Shown: positions 22,991 through 34,150 of the stretch, piece after piece | Numbering within the stretch: the stretch's first letter is position 1 | Layout: each line of letters begins with the position of its first letter | DNA from: Hyperoplus lanceolatus | Lineage: Eukaryota > Chordata > Actinopteri > Uranoscopiformes > Ammodytidae | Length of the DNA stretch: 64,000 nt | Direction of reading: 5' to 3' | Assembly (NCBI GenBank): GCA_026929865.2 | Contig: CM049407.1 | Span: 15,020,001-15,084,000, forward strand | Translations under genes and position numbers: made by a program | The notes under the pieces: model-generated | The model's database searches: none | Seen by the model: the letters and a program-made list of their open reading frames with translations, nothing else | What the model was told of the DNA's origin: nothing

Positions 22991-24169
22991 TGCTATGACA
23001 TGTCAAAGTGTATTTAGTGTAAAACAAGAAGAAAAAAGGTGTATTTGTCCACAAGAGATGCTTCTTCTCAGATGTATTGGACAGTTGCATCTTTTAGAGA
23101 TTGTCTGAACAATTTTGTATGGATGCACACTATTTCACCTTTTTGTAATATAATAGATCACTAACCATAACATTGCCGTGCTTTTACTTTTAGGTGTAAA
23201 GATTAAGACAGGTGCCTGTTAGTAGTGATGTGTTTAGTAGTTACCTTGTCACAAAAATAAACGTCTGAATTCCCTTAAAGGATACGTTTGAACTGGCTTG
23301 ACAGAATGCAGTTTGTCATTGTGTCTTTGTGTGGTCACGGGGCTAAAGCGTAGGTGGTGGTTGCTTGTCTGGTGTGATTTACCGGTTGGATGGTGCTCAG
23401 ATTTAACCGCTGTTCTGTACTAAAGATTTCCCAGGAGTGAAGAATGATATCAAACGGACATTTTGCTCGTTAAAATAGTGACTCACTCCTGTCATGACGT
23501 TCTTTCTGTGTAGTATTTTCCATCGTCCAAAATGAAACGGAAAGAAATACAATGATCAGATAGATCAGCCTGCACCTCCAATTAAACGTGTGGGGTGCCA
23601 AATTTGGATGTGATATTTTGTAGTTTTTGCGTGGGTTGTCACTATGCTGCATCCAGTTAGTTTCTCTTTAAGCTCAGAGTTTACAGACTGGTGTATCGAG
23701 AGCCAAGGTCTTTGTTTTATACTATGAGAATGTTGTGGTTTGAATGACTTTAAACTAACAATCAAAACAACAATAACCTATTTGTATAGTTTTGTAAAGA
23801 CTTTACCTAACAACATTTGGGTTATTTATTGCTATAAGGTGTAGCGTACTCAAGTGCTGCTTTAGATTACATTGTATAGATGTCGGGCATAGTGATTAAA
23901 TGAGTAAAATAAGTTAAATTGATCATAGGCTTGCAATGCACTCCACAAATATCCAAACATACTGTATATTGTTGGTAACTGTATGTATACAGAATGATAC
24001 GTATGTAACTCCAGTTTTAATATGTAATTAATATGCAAAAATGCAAAAATATTTTTTTTATTTTTAGTTAAAACAAAAGACAAAAAAACTTTGACCATGA
24101 TTAAGCAATGAGTTACAGTACAACCAGGCAGGTTGTTTTGAGTCGGTCCCCATCTCTTTCTTGTTTCAG
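22991..24169. other. rxfp2 intron, no recognised element
   Basis: Between the LINE tail and LRR9. Open frames here, including 163 codons on the minus strand at 23862-24353, overlap real exons antisense and show no domain. Confidence 0.5.
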
Positions 24170-24241
24170 AAATATTTCCGACAATCTCCATCTCCACATT
24201 CACCCCAGCCACTTCAACCACCTGACACATCTTCAGTCTCT
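24170..24241 (+). CDS. rxfp2: rxfp2 exon: LRR 9
   Basis: 72-nt phase-2 exon encoding NISDNLHLHIHPSHFNHLTH then LQSL. It has an NIS sequon and a histidine-rich face. The following intron is only 86 bp. Confidence 0.92.
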
Positions 24242-24327
24242 GTGAGTGTAAACACTCACACACTCTCAAAATAAAGAGCTTGGCTGCAGATTGTGTGCGG
24301 TGGTATAACACACTCCGTTTTCCACAG

Positions 24328-24399
24328 GGCCCTGGAGGGGATAGAAATCCCACATATTCAGACTAAGATGTTTCTGCCGATGAAGAATCTCTCCCACAT
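24328..24399 (+). CDS. rxfp2: rxfp2 exon: LRR 10
   Basis: 72-nt phase-2 exon encoding ALEGIEIPHIQTKMFLPMKN then LSHI. The IEIP..... MF.PMKNLSHI segment is highly characteristic of RXFP1/2. Donor is GTACGT. Confidence 0.92.
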
Positions 24400-24512
24400 G
24401 TACGTACAATCCTTACACGTGACTGTCCTCAATAAATAACCAAACATGATGTATTTTTTTTTGTATCTCTCGCTGTTGTCATTGTTTATCTAACTGTATT
24501 TTCCACGACCAG

Positions 24513-24742
24513 ATACTTCAAGACGTTCCAGTACTGCTCCTATGCACCTCATGTCAGGTCCTGTAAGCCCAACACAGATGGCATCTCCTCCTTTGAGGAC
24601 CTGCTGGCTAACATGGTGCTACGTGTGTCAGTGTGGGTCATGGCTTTCATAACCTGCTTTGGTAACCTTTTGGTCATCGGCATGAGGTCACTGATACGAG
24701 CTGAGAACAACCTGCATGCTGTCTGCATCAAAGTTCTATGCT
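24513..24742 (+). CDS. rxfp2: rxfp2 exon: C-cap/hinge and TM1
   Basis: Phase 2 in, phase 1 out. Starts with the LRR C-cap [19 protein letters not shown] and the hinge [13 protein letters not shown], then TM1 with the GN motif in [14 protein letters not shown], intracellular loop 1 and the start of TM2. The SSFEDLLAN hinge is near-invariant in the family. Confidence 0.94.
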
Positions 24743-25401
24743 GTGAGTAAACCCAACACTTGCTATACTCATACTCAGTAACGATGTGCAGAAAAATCAT
24801 TCTTCTAAACCTTATCTTCAAAACAACAGTACTTGCAACAAACAATAGACCAGATAGTCAGGAGGCAACACATAGAACAGAGGGTTTGCTGTAGAACTCC
24901 TAGACCCACTGCCTTTTAATTGACATTTTGACTTCTCTCCCTCAGTGCACACATCATATGCGTGTTTTGTATTCAATCAGTTTTTTTAAATTGTCATTCA
25001 ACTCCCATCTGCTCGGTTCTCCTGTGTCAGCTGTACTCCACTTGGTCGCCTTCCCTTCTTATTGTTCCTCCACACTCTGCCAAACCTTACTGTATCTTTT
25101 CAAACAATACTTAAACTTGATCCTCAGAAGGGAAAAAAAGGAGTCGAGGAGTTGTATCTTATCATCCTTCCAGTGCAGTAGCCAGGCGCAAGCAAAAGAA
25201 GAAGAAGAACACATATGATGTTCAAGGTTAAACGAATGAGTCATGGTGGCTTCCTGAAGTTGTGTATTGATCCAATGACTCACCTATTTTCTAAGCCACC
25301 ACCTCACCGGGCCCTTTCTCTTTCTCTTTCTCTTTTTCTCTCTCTCTCTTACTCTCTCTCCATCAAAGGTCTCATGTGTCTCCCTGTCTCTTATCGTTCA
25401 G

Positions 25402-25547
25402 GTGCAGACTGCCTCATGGGTGTGTACCTTTTCTTCGTCGGCGTGTTTGATGTGAAATTCCGCGGGCAGTACAATCGCAACGCCTTGCTCTGGATGGAGA
25501 GTGTGGAGTGTCGGACCATAGGATTCCTGGCCATGCTCTCCACAGAG
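25402..25547 (+). CDS. rxfp2: rxfp2 exon: TM2, ECL1, start of TM3
   Basis: Phase 1 in, phase 0 out. Encodes [18 protein letters not shown] (TM2, with its conserved Asp), [20 protein letters not shown] (ECL1 and the Cys at the top of TM3 that normally bonds to ECL2) and [11 protein letters not shown]. Confidence 0.94.
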
Positions 25548-26429
25548 GTAAAATCAATACGGATTAACACCCCAGTACCTCACCACACGTACAGACAATA
25601 CACTGTGTTCACTCGCTGCAATACATATCCAAGCTTTATCTGTATTCTTCTTGAGCTCTTACACTCTTATTCTGATGATGCCGCCGCGTCCAGCATGTTG
25701 TCAGCCCCCATCCTCCAGATCCAGATGATACATAGTTTTATTCTCAAGGCTATGATGTATACAGGGAGGAGTGACACTTTCTGGGCAATTTCAACTCTTT
25801 ATATACCATATAACCATGTTTCTTCTCTGTGGAGAGAACCCTGTGGAGTTTTTGCCCACTAGCAGAGCAATGGAGGTTCACTATGTAACTTTGGGGGAGT
25901 CAGAGAAGTGAACATTTTCTAAGGTATATTCTCATAACTAATAACTCTAATAAACATACTTTCCTCATAGGAAAGTTGGATCCCTGGAACACTGTTTGAA
26001 GTTAGAGAGCTTCCTGAAAAGTAACTGTTTCACTGTTGTTTACAGCAGCAGGGCCCAGAGTTTGGTTTACAAACATAGGCTTACTCTAGACTACGTCTTA
26101 CGTTTGGTTACAGATTCCTTTCAAATAATTTGATTCATGATGATGATAGAATTATGCAAAACTAAGAATTACAATATGTAAATATGTTTTGTTATCAAAC
26201 TGCTGGCCCTGCAAATGTAAACAAATCCCCCTCCCCTGAAACTGCGTAGTGCACCTGTAATTGAGCATGTCCCTGTTTCACTTGTGTCATGCAGAGGTGA
26301 CCGACATATCCACTAGTAAAGAAAGAGTTTATGGTGTGCTTTTACGGAATATGGAATAGTTGTCCCTATATGTACTTCATGAGTTTAACATGTTCCTTTT
26401 AGATTAATAGTGGGTGTTTTCTCTCTCAG
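25548..26429. other. rxfp2 intron, no recognised element
   Basis: Intron interrupting TM3. The reading frame of the preceding exon stays open for some distance into it but loses all family similarity at the GTAAAA donor. Confidence 0.6.
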
Positions 26430-26525
26430 GTGTCTGTCCTCCTGCTGACCTACCTGACTCTGGAGAAGTTCCTGGTCATTGTCTTTCCCTTCAGCAATCT
26501 GCGCCCAGGCAAACTTCAGACTGGG
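26430..26525 (+). CDS. rxfp2: rxfp2 exon: TM3 end and ICL2
   Basis: 96-nt phase-0 exon encoding [20 protein letters not shown] then [16 protein letters not shown] stands at the position of the class-A E/DRY motif, as usual for LGR/RXFP receptors. Donor GTGAGC. Confidence 0.94.
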
Positions 26526-26879
26526 GTGAGCTATATGCTGCTCATACAGGAAATAAATGATTCTGCTCAATGTCATATTTTTTTACATTGATTTGATTGG
26601 ATCGTTTTTGTTGTTTGTGCTTTTTTGATATGGGGATATCTTTATAACATCTGCTCGCTCGCCTTGCTTTGTGCGTAAAAATGGTCATACAGCCCTATAA
26701 TGTGAGAAGGTTGCATCTGCTTGTTCTATAGTAGCAGTAAACAGGCTATTTTGTTTTTTTAGTGTTCTGCTGAGTGCTCAGTGTGTGTGCGTGCGAGCGT
26801 GACTTTATTGAAGTCGATTAATAAAGATCCATGAAAAACACGCTGTCAAATCTTTATTTGATGTATTTTCTTTGTTTTA

Positions 26880-27010
26880 ACTAACTTAAAAACTTAACTT
26901 AAATGCAATTTCTAATGTCTTATCTTGATGCATTTTATACTCCTGTAAGGCACTTTGAATGGCCTTTTGTCTGAATTGCGATATATAAATAATCTTGCCT
27001 TGCCTTGTCT
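26880..27010 (+). mobile_element. LINE 3' UTR fragment
   Basis: Contains CTTATCTTGATGCATTTTAT and GGCACTTTGAATGGCC, then ends in ATATATAAATAATCTTGCCTTGCCTTG-type pentamer repeats, the usual tail of fish L2-like LINEs. Confidence 0.6.
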
Positions 27011-27084
27011 TTGGAGTAAGCTTTGAAGGGTACTCCCATCATCTATTATTATAATTAACATCACGTTTGTCATCCCATTGCAAG

Positions 27085-27253
27085 GTGGTCCTGGCCTCTA
27101 TCTGGCTACTGGGGTTCATCATTGCCGCCGTGCCCCTAATGAATGAGGATGTGTTTGGAAACTACTATGGACGTAATGGCGTCTGCTTTCCCCTGCACTC
27201 TGACAGGCAAGAAAAACCTACTGCAAAAGGATATTCCACAGGGATATTTCTGG
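27085..27253 (+). CDS. rxfp2: rxfp2 exon: TM4, ECL2, start of TM5
   Basis: Phase 0 in, phase 1 out. Encodes TM4 VVLASIWLLGFIIAAVPLMN, ECL2 with FGNYYGRNGVCFPLHSD (Cys that pairs with TM3), then KGYSTGIFLG. The acceptor CCCATTGCAAG has a weak pyrimidine tract. Open reading runs past the GTAATT donor into the intron, which is not coding. Confidence 0.92.
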
Positions 27254-28328
27254 GTAATTTTGGAGAAAAAAATTTATGTTTTTCCCCCACCCCAAAGGCA
27301 TTGTAAATACTCCTTTTAGACGAGATGTTACATTTGTTTTGTGATGACTGTGTTCTTAAGTGCCTGAAGTTACCTCCGTAGTCTAAATAAGAATACACGT
27401 ATATGTGTATAGAAATATTGAGATTTGTGTGGTTTATCATGGAGACATGGAGACTAAATATTTATTTATATATCAGGTACAGAAAGTTTTTAAGAAATCA
27501 AACTTTTTGAATGTAATTATTATAGAGCAATCTGATCCCATATAAGTTGTGATTGTTACACTGTGTGCCAATCATCTAACAACACAGAGAGCAGCATTGC
27601 ACCTTAGATTGGGATATTACACGGCAAACACAAGCGCCCCATTAACAATGCATCATCAGTTTGGGTTGTTATTACTCAATGTTCTCTTCGAGGGTCTGTG
27701 CATGTCTGGAGACGCTAATGAAGGAAACATGGAACATGCTCTAAATTTGTGCCAGCATTTGCATCACTATGTTAAAATAATGATCCGTGGGATAATTCAT
27801 CGGGTGCCTCAGTTTGTCATGCTAAACTACTACTTTCTGCATGTACAATTAAGTGAATCTACTACACTTGAGTCTGTTGTTTGCAGATGTTTGCAGTGGT
27901 GGAAAGTAACAAAGTAGAAATATCTAGTTTTTTACTTAAGTCTAGTTGGGCCTTCTTGTCATGTTTCAAATAGAAATGTGTCCTCCATGTTTTTTTTCTT
28001 ATTTCCCTAACAAATTATCATCTCACGACCTCCCAGTTTTATCTTGAGTCCTTTTGCACAAGGAGGCTCGACCCCTAAAGTGAAAACCACTGAACCAAAC
28101 CCATCCAACTATACAAGATGTAATTAAAACTTGCACCGCTTTGACCAAAATTAAAATCTTGCTCACTGATTGATGCATCTGTATTAAAAAAAATAATTGT
28201 GTCATCTATAATTATATATCAGAAACATGGCCTGTTTTCTTCAGAACAAGCAATAATTCCACTTTAGTACATATTGCTAAAATTACTTCTGTTTATTATT
28301 CAGCATAATTTTAAATGCAGGGCAGTTA

Positions 28329-30597
28329 GGGGAGAACAGGGATGGTAGGCACACTTTTTACTCTAATGTGAATTGCTTATCACCAAAAAGTCTTTCAATA
28401 GTCATTCCTACATTAAATTGAAGCTTAATGTGTTGGCTTGAAATGTTTATCCCTCTCAGTTTCCAACTTATTGTAATAAAGAAGTTAATTAATCATCAAA
28501 GACACCCTTACACATTGTGACAACCAACCCCATCAAGGGGTAGGTTGTCACACACTATGGGGTTGTTTGTCACAATGCTATCTTTATGGGAAAAATCTTA
28601 AGAAGAAGACAAGAAAGCAGAACTAAATTTGAAAGTTTAATTGCATCGTCAAGTTGACAAATAGGCCTACATAACTTATTGCATCGTAAAACAAAATGAG
28701 CAAGAACTAAGCGAATAGGAAACCGATATTAAGACCAGCCTATGTAACAACATAAAGAACAAATCAAATAGGTCTCACAATAATTCTCACACACATTCAC
28801 TTTCTGAGTTACAGTGATGGCAAATGTAGGGAGCTTATGTGCCCACTGGTTGGAGAGGCACCTATTTGCAGACCCATGGGGAAAGTGGAGCTCCACTGGA
28901 AGCAGGAAATTCCTTCTTTTTGTTTTACTGCCGGCGTTCACCTAGCGGTGAATAATAACATGACACAGTTTCCACCGGTTATGGTGCTAGTAGACAGTAA
29001 AATAAGTCAGTTTGTTAAGGGTCCCAATGGCCAGGACGGCGGTAAATGTAGATGTTGAGGTAGAAGATGAATGAAGCAACGAAGCTTTGTGTACATCTTC
29101 CGAAATCCGTCTCTTTAATTCACAATTATCACAAGTAGCCTAGGTCAATCACATACAAATATACACTCGTATAAATAAAACACAAAAAGTGCCACCACAT
29201 TAAAATAAACAGCTCATTTTAAAAGTGGGGTGAAAGACAGACACATAAGGTGACAGTTTCCATTCTAGATCCTGATTGATTTACCAGATCCCTTGTCCTC
29301 TATTGATCACAGTTTAATTATTATAAAATTTCTATCTTCATAAGCTATTGAATGATCAATGCTAGCGATGTGACGCCTAACGATCGCGTGCAGCCGCAGA
29401 ATTACATTTCAACCATGCATAGCCTAAATAGCCTATGTTCAGTGGCACAGACGTTAAAAAAACTCCTGTTAATAAATAAACAAATAATGAGATACATACA
29501 ATACAATATGTTTATAAATCTGAATGTAGAGCATGTTCACCATGTGTAAGGTGGCCGCATATGAACGGCACGAGGGCTGAGAACTACGCTACTGATCAGA
29601 TAAATGATCGATCAAACGTAAAATCATCAGGAAATGATAAAAACATCCCGATGGAGATTTCTATGGAGTGATTTTGCTTTAAACTGTACAGGGTCGCGTT
29701 GCGGCAGTGACTCTTTCTTCAGTCGGAGCTGCAGCGTAAAGTGAAAACAAACTCAGAGTAGGTTACAATTCTGACCAATGAAATGAGTTCGGGGCGTGGC
29801 TTCCGGTGGAGCTCCATTTCTCCATGGGTCTGCAAATAGGTACTCTTGACTGGTTGCACATCCAACACTTCTCCTGCTCTTGGAGAACATTTCCATACAA
29901 ACCAAACTTAAACTATCCTCTTCATCTGATGAAGACTTGTCCCACTGTCTCTTGTTTTTCTGTTTCTTCTTCCCCAGCTGGGGTGGAGTGCACTGGGGTT
30001 CAGTAGCCTTGGCAGCTGGTCTAGTTTGGGATGCACTGGGTTGTTTTGATTTTGTTGCCCTTTTTTCTTTTGCATGCTAGCTGCCTTTTCCTGCTCAATA
30101 CTTTACTTCTTTGGGGGTGTCAGTGAGGATGCAGCTTGACATTCTCTTTTGTTATTGGGTTCCTTTTCTGGCTGCAGCCTTTGGATAACATGTGATAACC
30201 AACCCCCCCAAAAAATTAACGACCAATCCCAACTGGAATTTCTTGTTAGCATCAAGGCTTACAACCATCCAACAACTAGTTAGCTAGCTAACAACAATCT
30301 AAACTATAGCTTTCCCTTCACACTGTTTAAGGGTAACACGTGTTTTGTTATGAACTCATTGTGTAAAAGCATAGAAGAAAAATACTGAAGAGCTAAATGA
30401 TTTTGATTTGACATGAAAAACACAAAACTTCCTCTCACCTCAAATTCAGCTGTCTAACTCCAAGGAGGACTATGTAGATGACCTCTTATTCCAATTCTAG
30501 ATATTTCCATACCAAAATTTCACAGACAGCACCTTCTGGTGTCGAGATATAACAAATGTGACAACCAACCCGTGTGACACATAACCTCTTTCTCCCC
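28329..30597. mobile_element. DNA element C with GGGGAGAA ends, carrying a nested element
   Basis: Ends GGGGAGAACAGGG and CCTCTTTCTCCCC, flanked by TA at 28327-28328 and 30598-30599. Sub-terminal motifs of the GTGACAACCAACCC type recur at both sides. On the minus strand (about 29870-29940) a frame reads WDKSSSDEEDSLSLVCMEMF, resembling the acidic, Cys-bearing tail of fish pogo transposases. It shares end sequence with copy A, but the rest differs, so a related family. A second element is nested at 28862-29839. Confidence 0.7.
28862..29839. mobile_element. foldback-type element, copy 1 (CTATTTGCAGACCCATGG ends)
   Basis: Inverted ends CTATTTGCAGACCCATGGGG and CCATGGGTCTGCAAATAG, with further inverted GGAGCTCCA-type sequence inside each end. 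The internal segment (GGTTATGGTGCTAGTAGACA...) is shared with copy 2 at 48867-49598. No transposase. Confidence 0.82.
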
Positions 30598-30682
30598 TAC
30601 TAATACTGTTTTTACTTTAGTAAACTATGTGAATGCCTCTTCCACTACTGCATTTATGAATAGTGTGTATATTGTTCTTTAG

Positions 30683-30901
30683 GTCTAAACCTGGTGGCCT
30701 TTCTGGTGATCGTCTTCTCCTACTCCAGCATGTTCTACTCCATCTATAAAACTGGCATCAATGCCACAGACCTGCGGAGCAGACTGCACAGAGACGTGGC
30801 CGTGGCCAACAGGTTTTTCTTCATAGTGTTCTCTGATGCCCTCTGCTGGATTCCCATATTCTTGGTGAAAACCATGTCACTCCTTGAGATGGAGATACCT
30901 G
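30683..30901 (+). CDS. rxfp2: rxfp2 exon: TM5, ICL3, TM6
   Basis: Phase 1 in and out. Encodes [20 protein letters not shown] (TM5), an ICL3 with [15 protein letters not shown]6 [19 protein letters not shown] and ECL3 leading to EIP. Donor GTAAGA. The preceding intron carries a 2.3-kb transposon. Confidence 0.94.
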
Positions 30902-31013
30902 GTAAGAAATAAAACTGCATCCCGTGTTGTTACTGTTTGAATGGTTTACTTATAAGAAACATGAAGTGTTATGTATACTGCTTAAAATGTAGACTTTGGT
31001 CTTCTCCTCTTAG

Positions 31014-31282
31014 CCAGCATCAGCAGCTGGGTGGTGATCTTCATCCTACCCATCAACAGCGCCTTGAACCCCATCGTGTACACCTTGACGACCAGCTTCT
31101 TCAGGGAGCAGGTGGAACTCTTACTATGTCGTTGGCAGAGAAGGCACAGCTTGAAAAAGGACCGCAAAAGTCTCACCTCCTCAACCATCTTCATGGAGAC
31201 GGCCCGGGCTTCTTTCTACCAGCCACCAGCCTATGTCCAGCAGGTGTCCCTGACTGGTTCTGCAGATCCCCGCTACGCCTGA
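31014..31282 (+). CDS. rxfp2: rxfp2 terminal exon: TM7 and cytoplasmic tail
   Basis: Phase-1 terminal exon. Encodes SISSWVVIFILPINSALNP followed by IVYTLTTSFF (TM7 with the NPxxY motif), then a basic tail (CRWQRRHSLKKDRKSL) and a Ser/Thr-rich end closing in ADPRYA and TGA at 31280-31282. Tail length resembles mammalian RXFP2. Confidence 0.94.
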
Positions 31283-31486
31283 GGGAGGGAGCAACTTCCC
31301 TGGCAATGGCATTTAGTGAACTACGGGTTGAGGGGCCTTAGAGCTGGATATATCTTTATGGCTCCTACATGACAGCAGCACTGATGCGTTTTAATGGGAC
31401 AGGCAGTCTCATTTAACAAGTGGAACAAGCTTTACAATCACAGAGTCGTCTCATCATGCTCTGACGTGCTCCGCATTTGTAAAAAA

Positions 31487-32529
31487 TAGTGCTGTTTAAC
31501 GCGTTATTAACGGCGTTAACGCAAACCCATTTTAACGACGTAATTTTTTTATCGCGCGATTAACGCTCGTCATGGCCTAGGAAACGTTGTGGTTTTTTCA
31601 CAAGCTTTTGAATCAACTAGTAATGCTAGAACAACTGAAACACCACAAACTATTCATATGGCTCGCATTTAAGTTACTGTCAATTCAAACGGAACATGTC
31701 CTACAGCGTAATTTCACATTAAAATCATTTAACTGATCAGTTAAAGTCAATTTTGACTTTTATTTTGAAGCAGAAACCGGAACCAAGCACTTCCTAGCTC
31801 AGCTGCGCGACCTTCACTAGTCTTCCGTGTGTGACTCTGAGACCCATGCTCTGAGTCTACGTGGAAAAGAGCAGAAAAGAAAGCTTGTCATTTGCAGAAG
31901 TCTTACTTATAACCCTGCGTGCACACCAAAACTTCCATGAATGTTAGTGGCAGCCGCCAGTAATTCATTTTCACTTTAGTTTTCGCTACGAAGGGAAACT
32001 GAAGCCTCGGCTGCAGCAGCGCCATGGCAACCACCTGTGTGTCCACTCCACACACAGTCTGAAATAAGCCGTGGATGAAAGACTCCCAAAACATTTAGGC
32101 CTACAACAACCAGTTTAATTTAGCCTTAATACTAATTTGTTTAATATACCCTATGTTGTTTTATGGTTTGGTTTTTAAATAAAAAAATAAGTTCCAATAT
32201 GTTTGTGAATGCTGTTCAAGGGGTGGGGTGCAGGGGGTGGTCTATATTGTTATTTGCACTGAATTGCAAATTATGATATTTTAGAAGAAATACACTGAAT
32301 TACAATGGTGTAGACATCATTGTAATTCAGTGTATTTCTTCTTAAATATCATAATTAGAATGGGTGTGATAAGAGCATTAAAATGAGAAAAAATAATGGG
32401 ACAAAAAGAAGTCAAGGGACATTCAGGCTAGAATAAATAAAAATGCGATTAATCGCGATTAATCGCGATTTAACTATGACATTAATGAGATTAATTGCGA
32501 TTAAATATTTTAATCGTTTGACAGCACTA
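31487..32529. mobile_element. hAT-like element just downstream of rxfp2
   Basis: Ends TAGTGCTGTTTAACGCG and GACAGCACTA, with AT-rich GATTAATCGCGATTAATCGC sub-terminal repeats well known from fish hAT MITEs. Flanks GTAAAAAA (31479-31486) and GTAAAAGA (32530-32537) are an 8-bp duplication with one change. Carries a 39-bp hairpin at 32269-32356 and AATAAA at 32178-32183. Confidence 0.85.
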
Positions 32530-32537
32530 GTAAAAGA

Positions 32538-34145
32538 CAAACAAAGCAAACCAAAAAAAAAAGACTGATGCGCTTTTACCAAAAGCAGTTTACACTGTGA
32601 TCCGAAACATATACACACACAGGGAACACTTTAGGGTTCAGTGTTTTGTTCAAAGTCTTCTTGACGCGTGGGCTGGAGGAGCCAGCGATCAAACCAACAA
32701 CACAGGATAAACAGTCGGTGTGCTGTTCATCAGATGCTGAGCTGAGAAATGGGTGTCTGGGAGAAATGATTTCAGTCTTAACACAAACAAGGGAGGAGTC
32801 TTGGACTGCATTAAATGTAACACTCAAACTTATATTATTGAATTATGGTGCTGGCATGATTCAAATAATAATGCAAATCAGCAGTTTTCTTTAGCACAAA
32901 AGATTCAAATGCCAAAACCCAGCTCACATTTTTATTTTATAAACCAACTAAAACCCAAAGTCAAGTCAATTTTACCATTCCATTTGAATTTATTATATTA
33001 TAGCATTTAAAGTCAAATGAATGACACAATTTAAGTTTTTAACTTATTTTATGCTTTGTCCATCAGCCTTCTGTGTTATTTGCTTATGCTTTTTTCTACT
33101 CTCTTTGTGGTAATCTTCTCTTGCTCCAACAGTTGTTGGGTGTGCTTTCCTGGTTACATTCCCCTTTGTATTAGCCCTTTGTCTAGGGCTTCCTCTACAC
33201 AGAATGATATGGAAAGGGAGGAGTACATTTTTGTGTTCCACAAACGTTATTTAATATAATATGTATAATACGTTATAAACAAGTCTCTTTTCAAAATTGA
33301 CATGAAGTGATTATTTTTTACTCTAAATTTACCAATAAAAAAATGAAAAACACATGTTTACAGGTTTTTATTGAAGGGGAGTAGGAAATTAAAAACGTTC
33401 TAAATGAATGTAGAAAATGACAATGTAAACTGGGCTTTAGCATTTGAATTATGTGAAAATGAAACACATTTGCCATTGTGGATTTTGATGGGCTAAGGAA
33501 TGACTATAATTAGCTGTACAAAGCACCTTAACTTTGAGCGAAACCATTCAATTGGAAGAAAACACAGAAAGTGACAGAAAGAGATTGAGCCATTGCCAAT
33601 CACTAAATGCCGTGTATCAGTTATGTGTTGCAGCCACTTACTTACCGTTCCTGTAAACTGATGCTCATTTATGTTGTTACGATTTTGTTTGTAATCTGAA
33701 TTCCTCCTTATTGTGCAATTGACCCAATTTTGAATCCTTTGTTAAAGAATGCCACGTTACATTTAAGAGAGGAATCTGTTCAATTCAGTTTGCTTGTCAA
33801 ATGTCGCCTGAGGGGTGTATGCCTATTACGTAGAAACTTGGATATAGCCAGGCTTTTATTCTACGCATTTGGTGGCTCCATACAACATGAAACTTAAATC
33901 AGAGATAATGGACGATTGCATGCGACTTACTTCAGTCAAAAGGAACAGGGAGTTATCATTGACAACAATGAAAAATATATTTAAAAAAGATTTCAGCGAA
34001 AGGCAAGAGTGTTGCTACAAGGGGGGCAGGAGGGGAATTCTGGCAAAAAGCTGTTAATTGTTTAAATCTGTAAGACAATATATTTGTTAACTTTCAGTGC
34101 CTATTATTTATTTCAAAAGTGACAACTGTACATTGCAGTCCCTTC
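32538..34145. other. intergenic, no gene seen
   Basis: AT-rich. About 32610-32700 contains a GGGTTCAGTG...GGCTGGAGGAGCCAGCGATC fragment common in fish repeats (a related form is near 8380). Nothing else supported. Confidence 0.5.
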
Positions 34146-34150
34146 AACTT

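Larger units (their letters stand above)
1339..31282 (+). other. rxfp2: rxfp2 gene span (relaxin family peptide receptor 2), 19 coding exons
   Basis: Multi-exon gene for an INSL3/relaxin-family peptide receptor, a plasma-membrane Gs-coupled GPCR that raises cAMP and in vertebrates acts mainly in gonads. Seen directly: coding exons 1339-1482, 3424-3507, 3651-3756, 6326-6397, 8738-8809, 14471-14542, 17097-17168, 19447-19521, 20236-20307, 21886-21957, 22585-22659, 24170-24241, 24328-24399, 24513-24742, 25402-25547, 26430-26525, 27085-27253, 30683-30901 and 31014-31282. All have GT/AG borders and compatible phases, and total about 728 codons (human RXFP2 is about 750 residues including the signal peptide). 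The domain order LDLa, linker, ten LRRs, 7TM is specific to RXFP1/2. The downstream neighbour fry points to RXFP2, because RXFP2 adjoins FRY in human. Teleosts carry rxfp2 paralogs, and I cannot assign a/b. The signal-peptide exon is not identified. Confidence 0.93.

Noticed and set aside
23862-24353. 163-codon minus-strand open frame
   Set aside because: Overlaps rxfp2 LRR9/10 exons antisense and has no recognisable domain.
25215-25862. 215-codon open frame taken as one exon
   Set aside because: Only 25402-25547 matches the receptor; the rest is intron read-through on both sides of clear splice sites.
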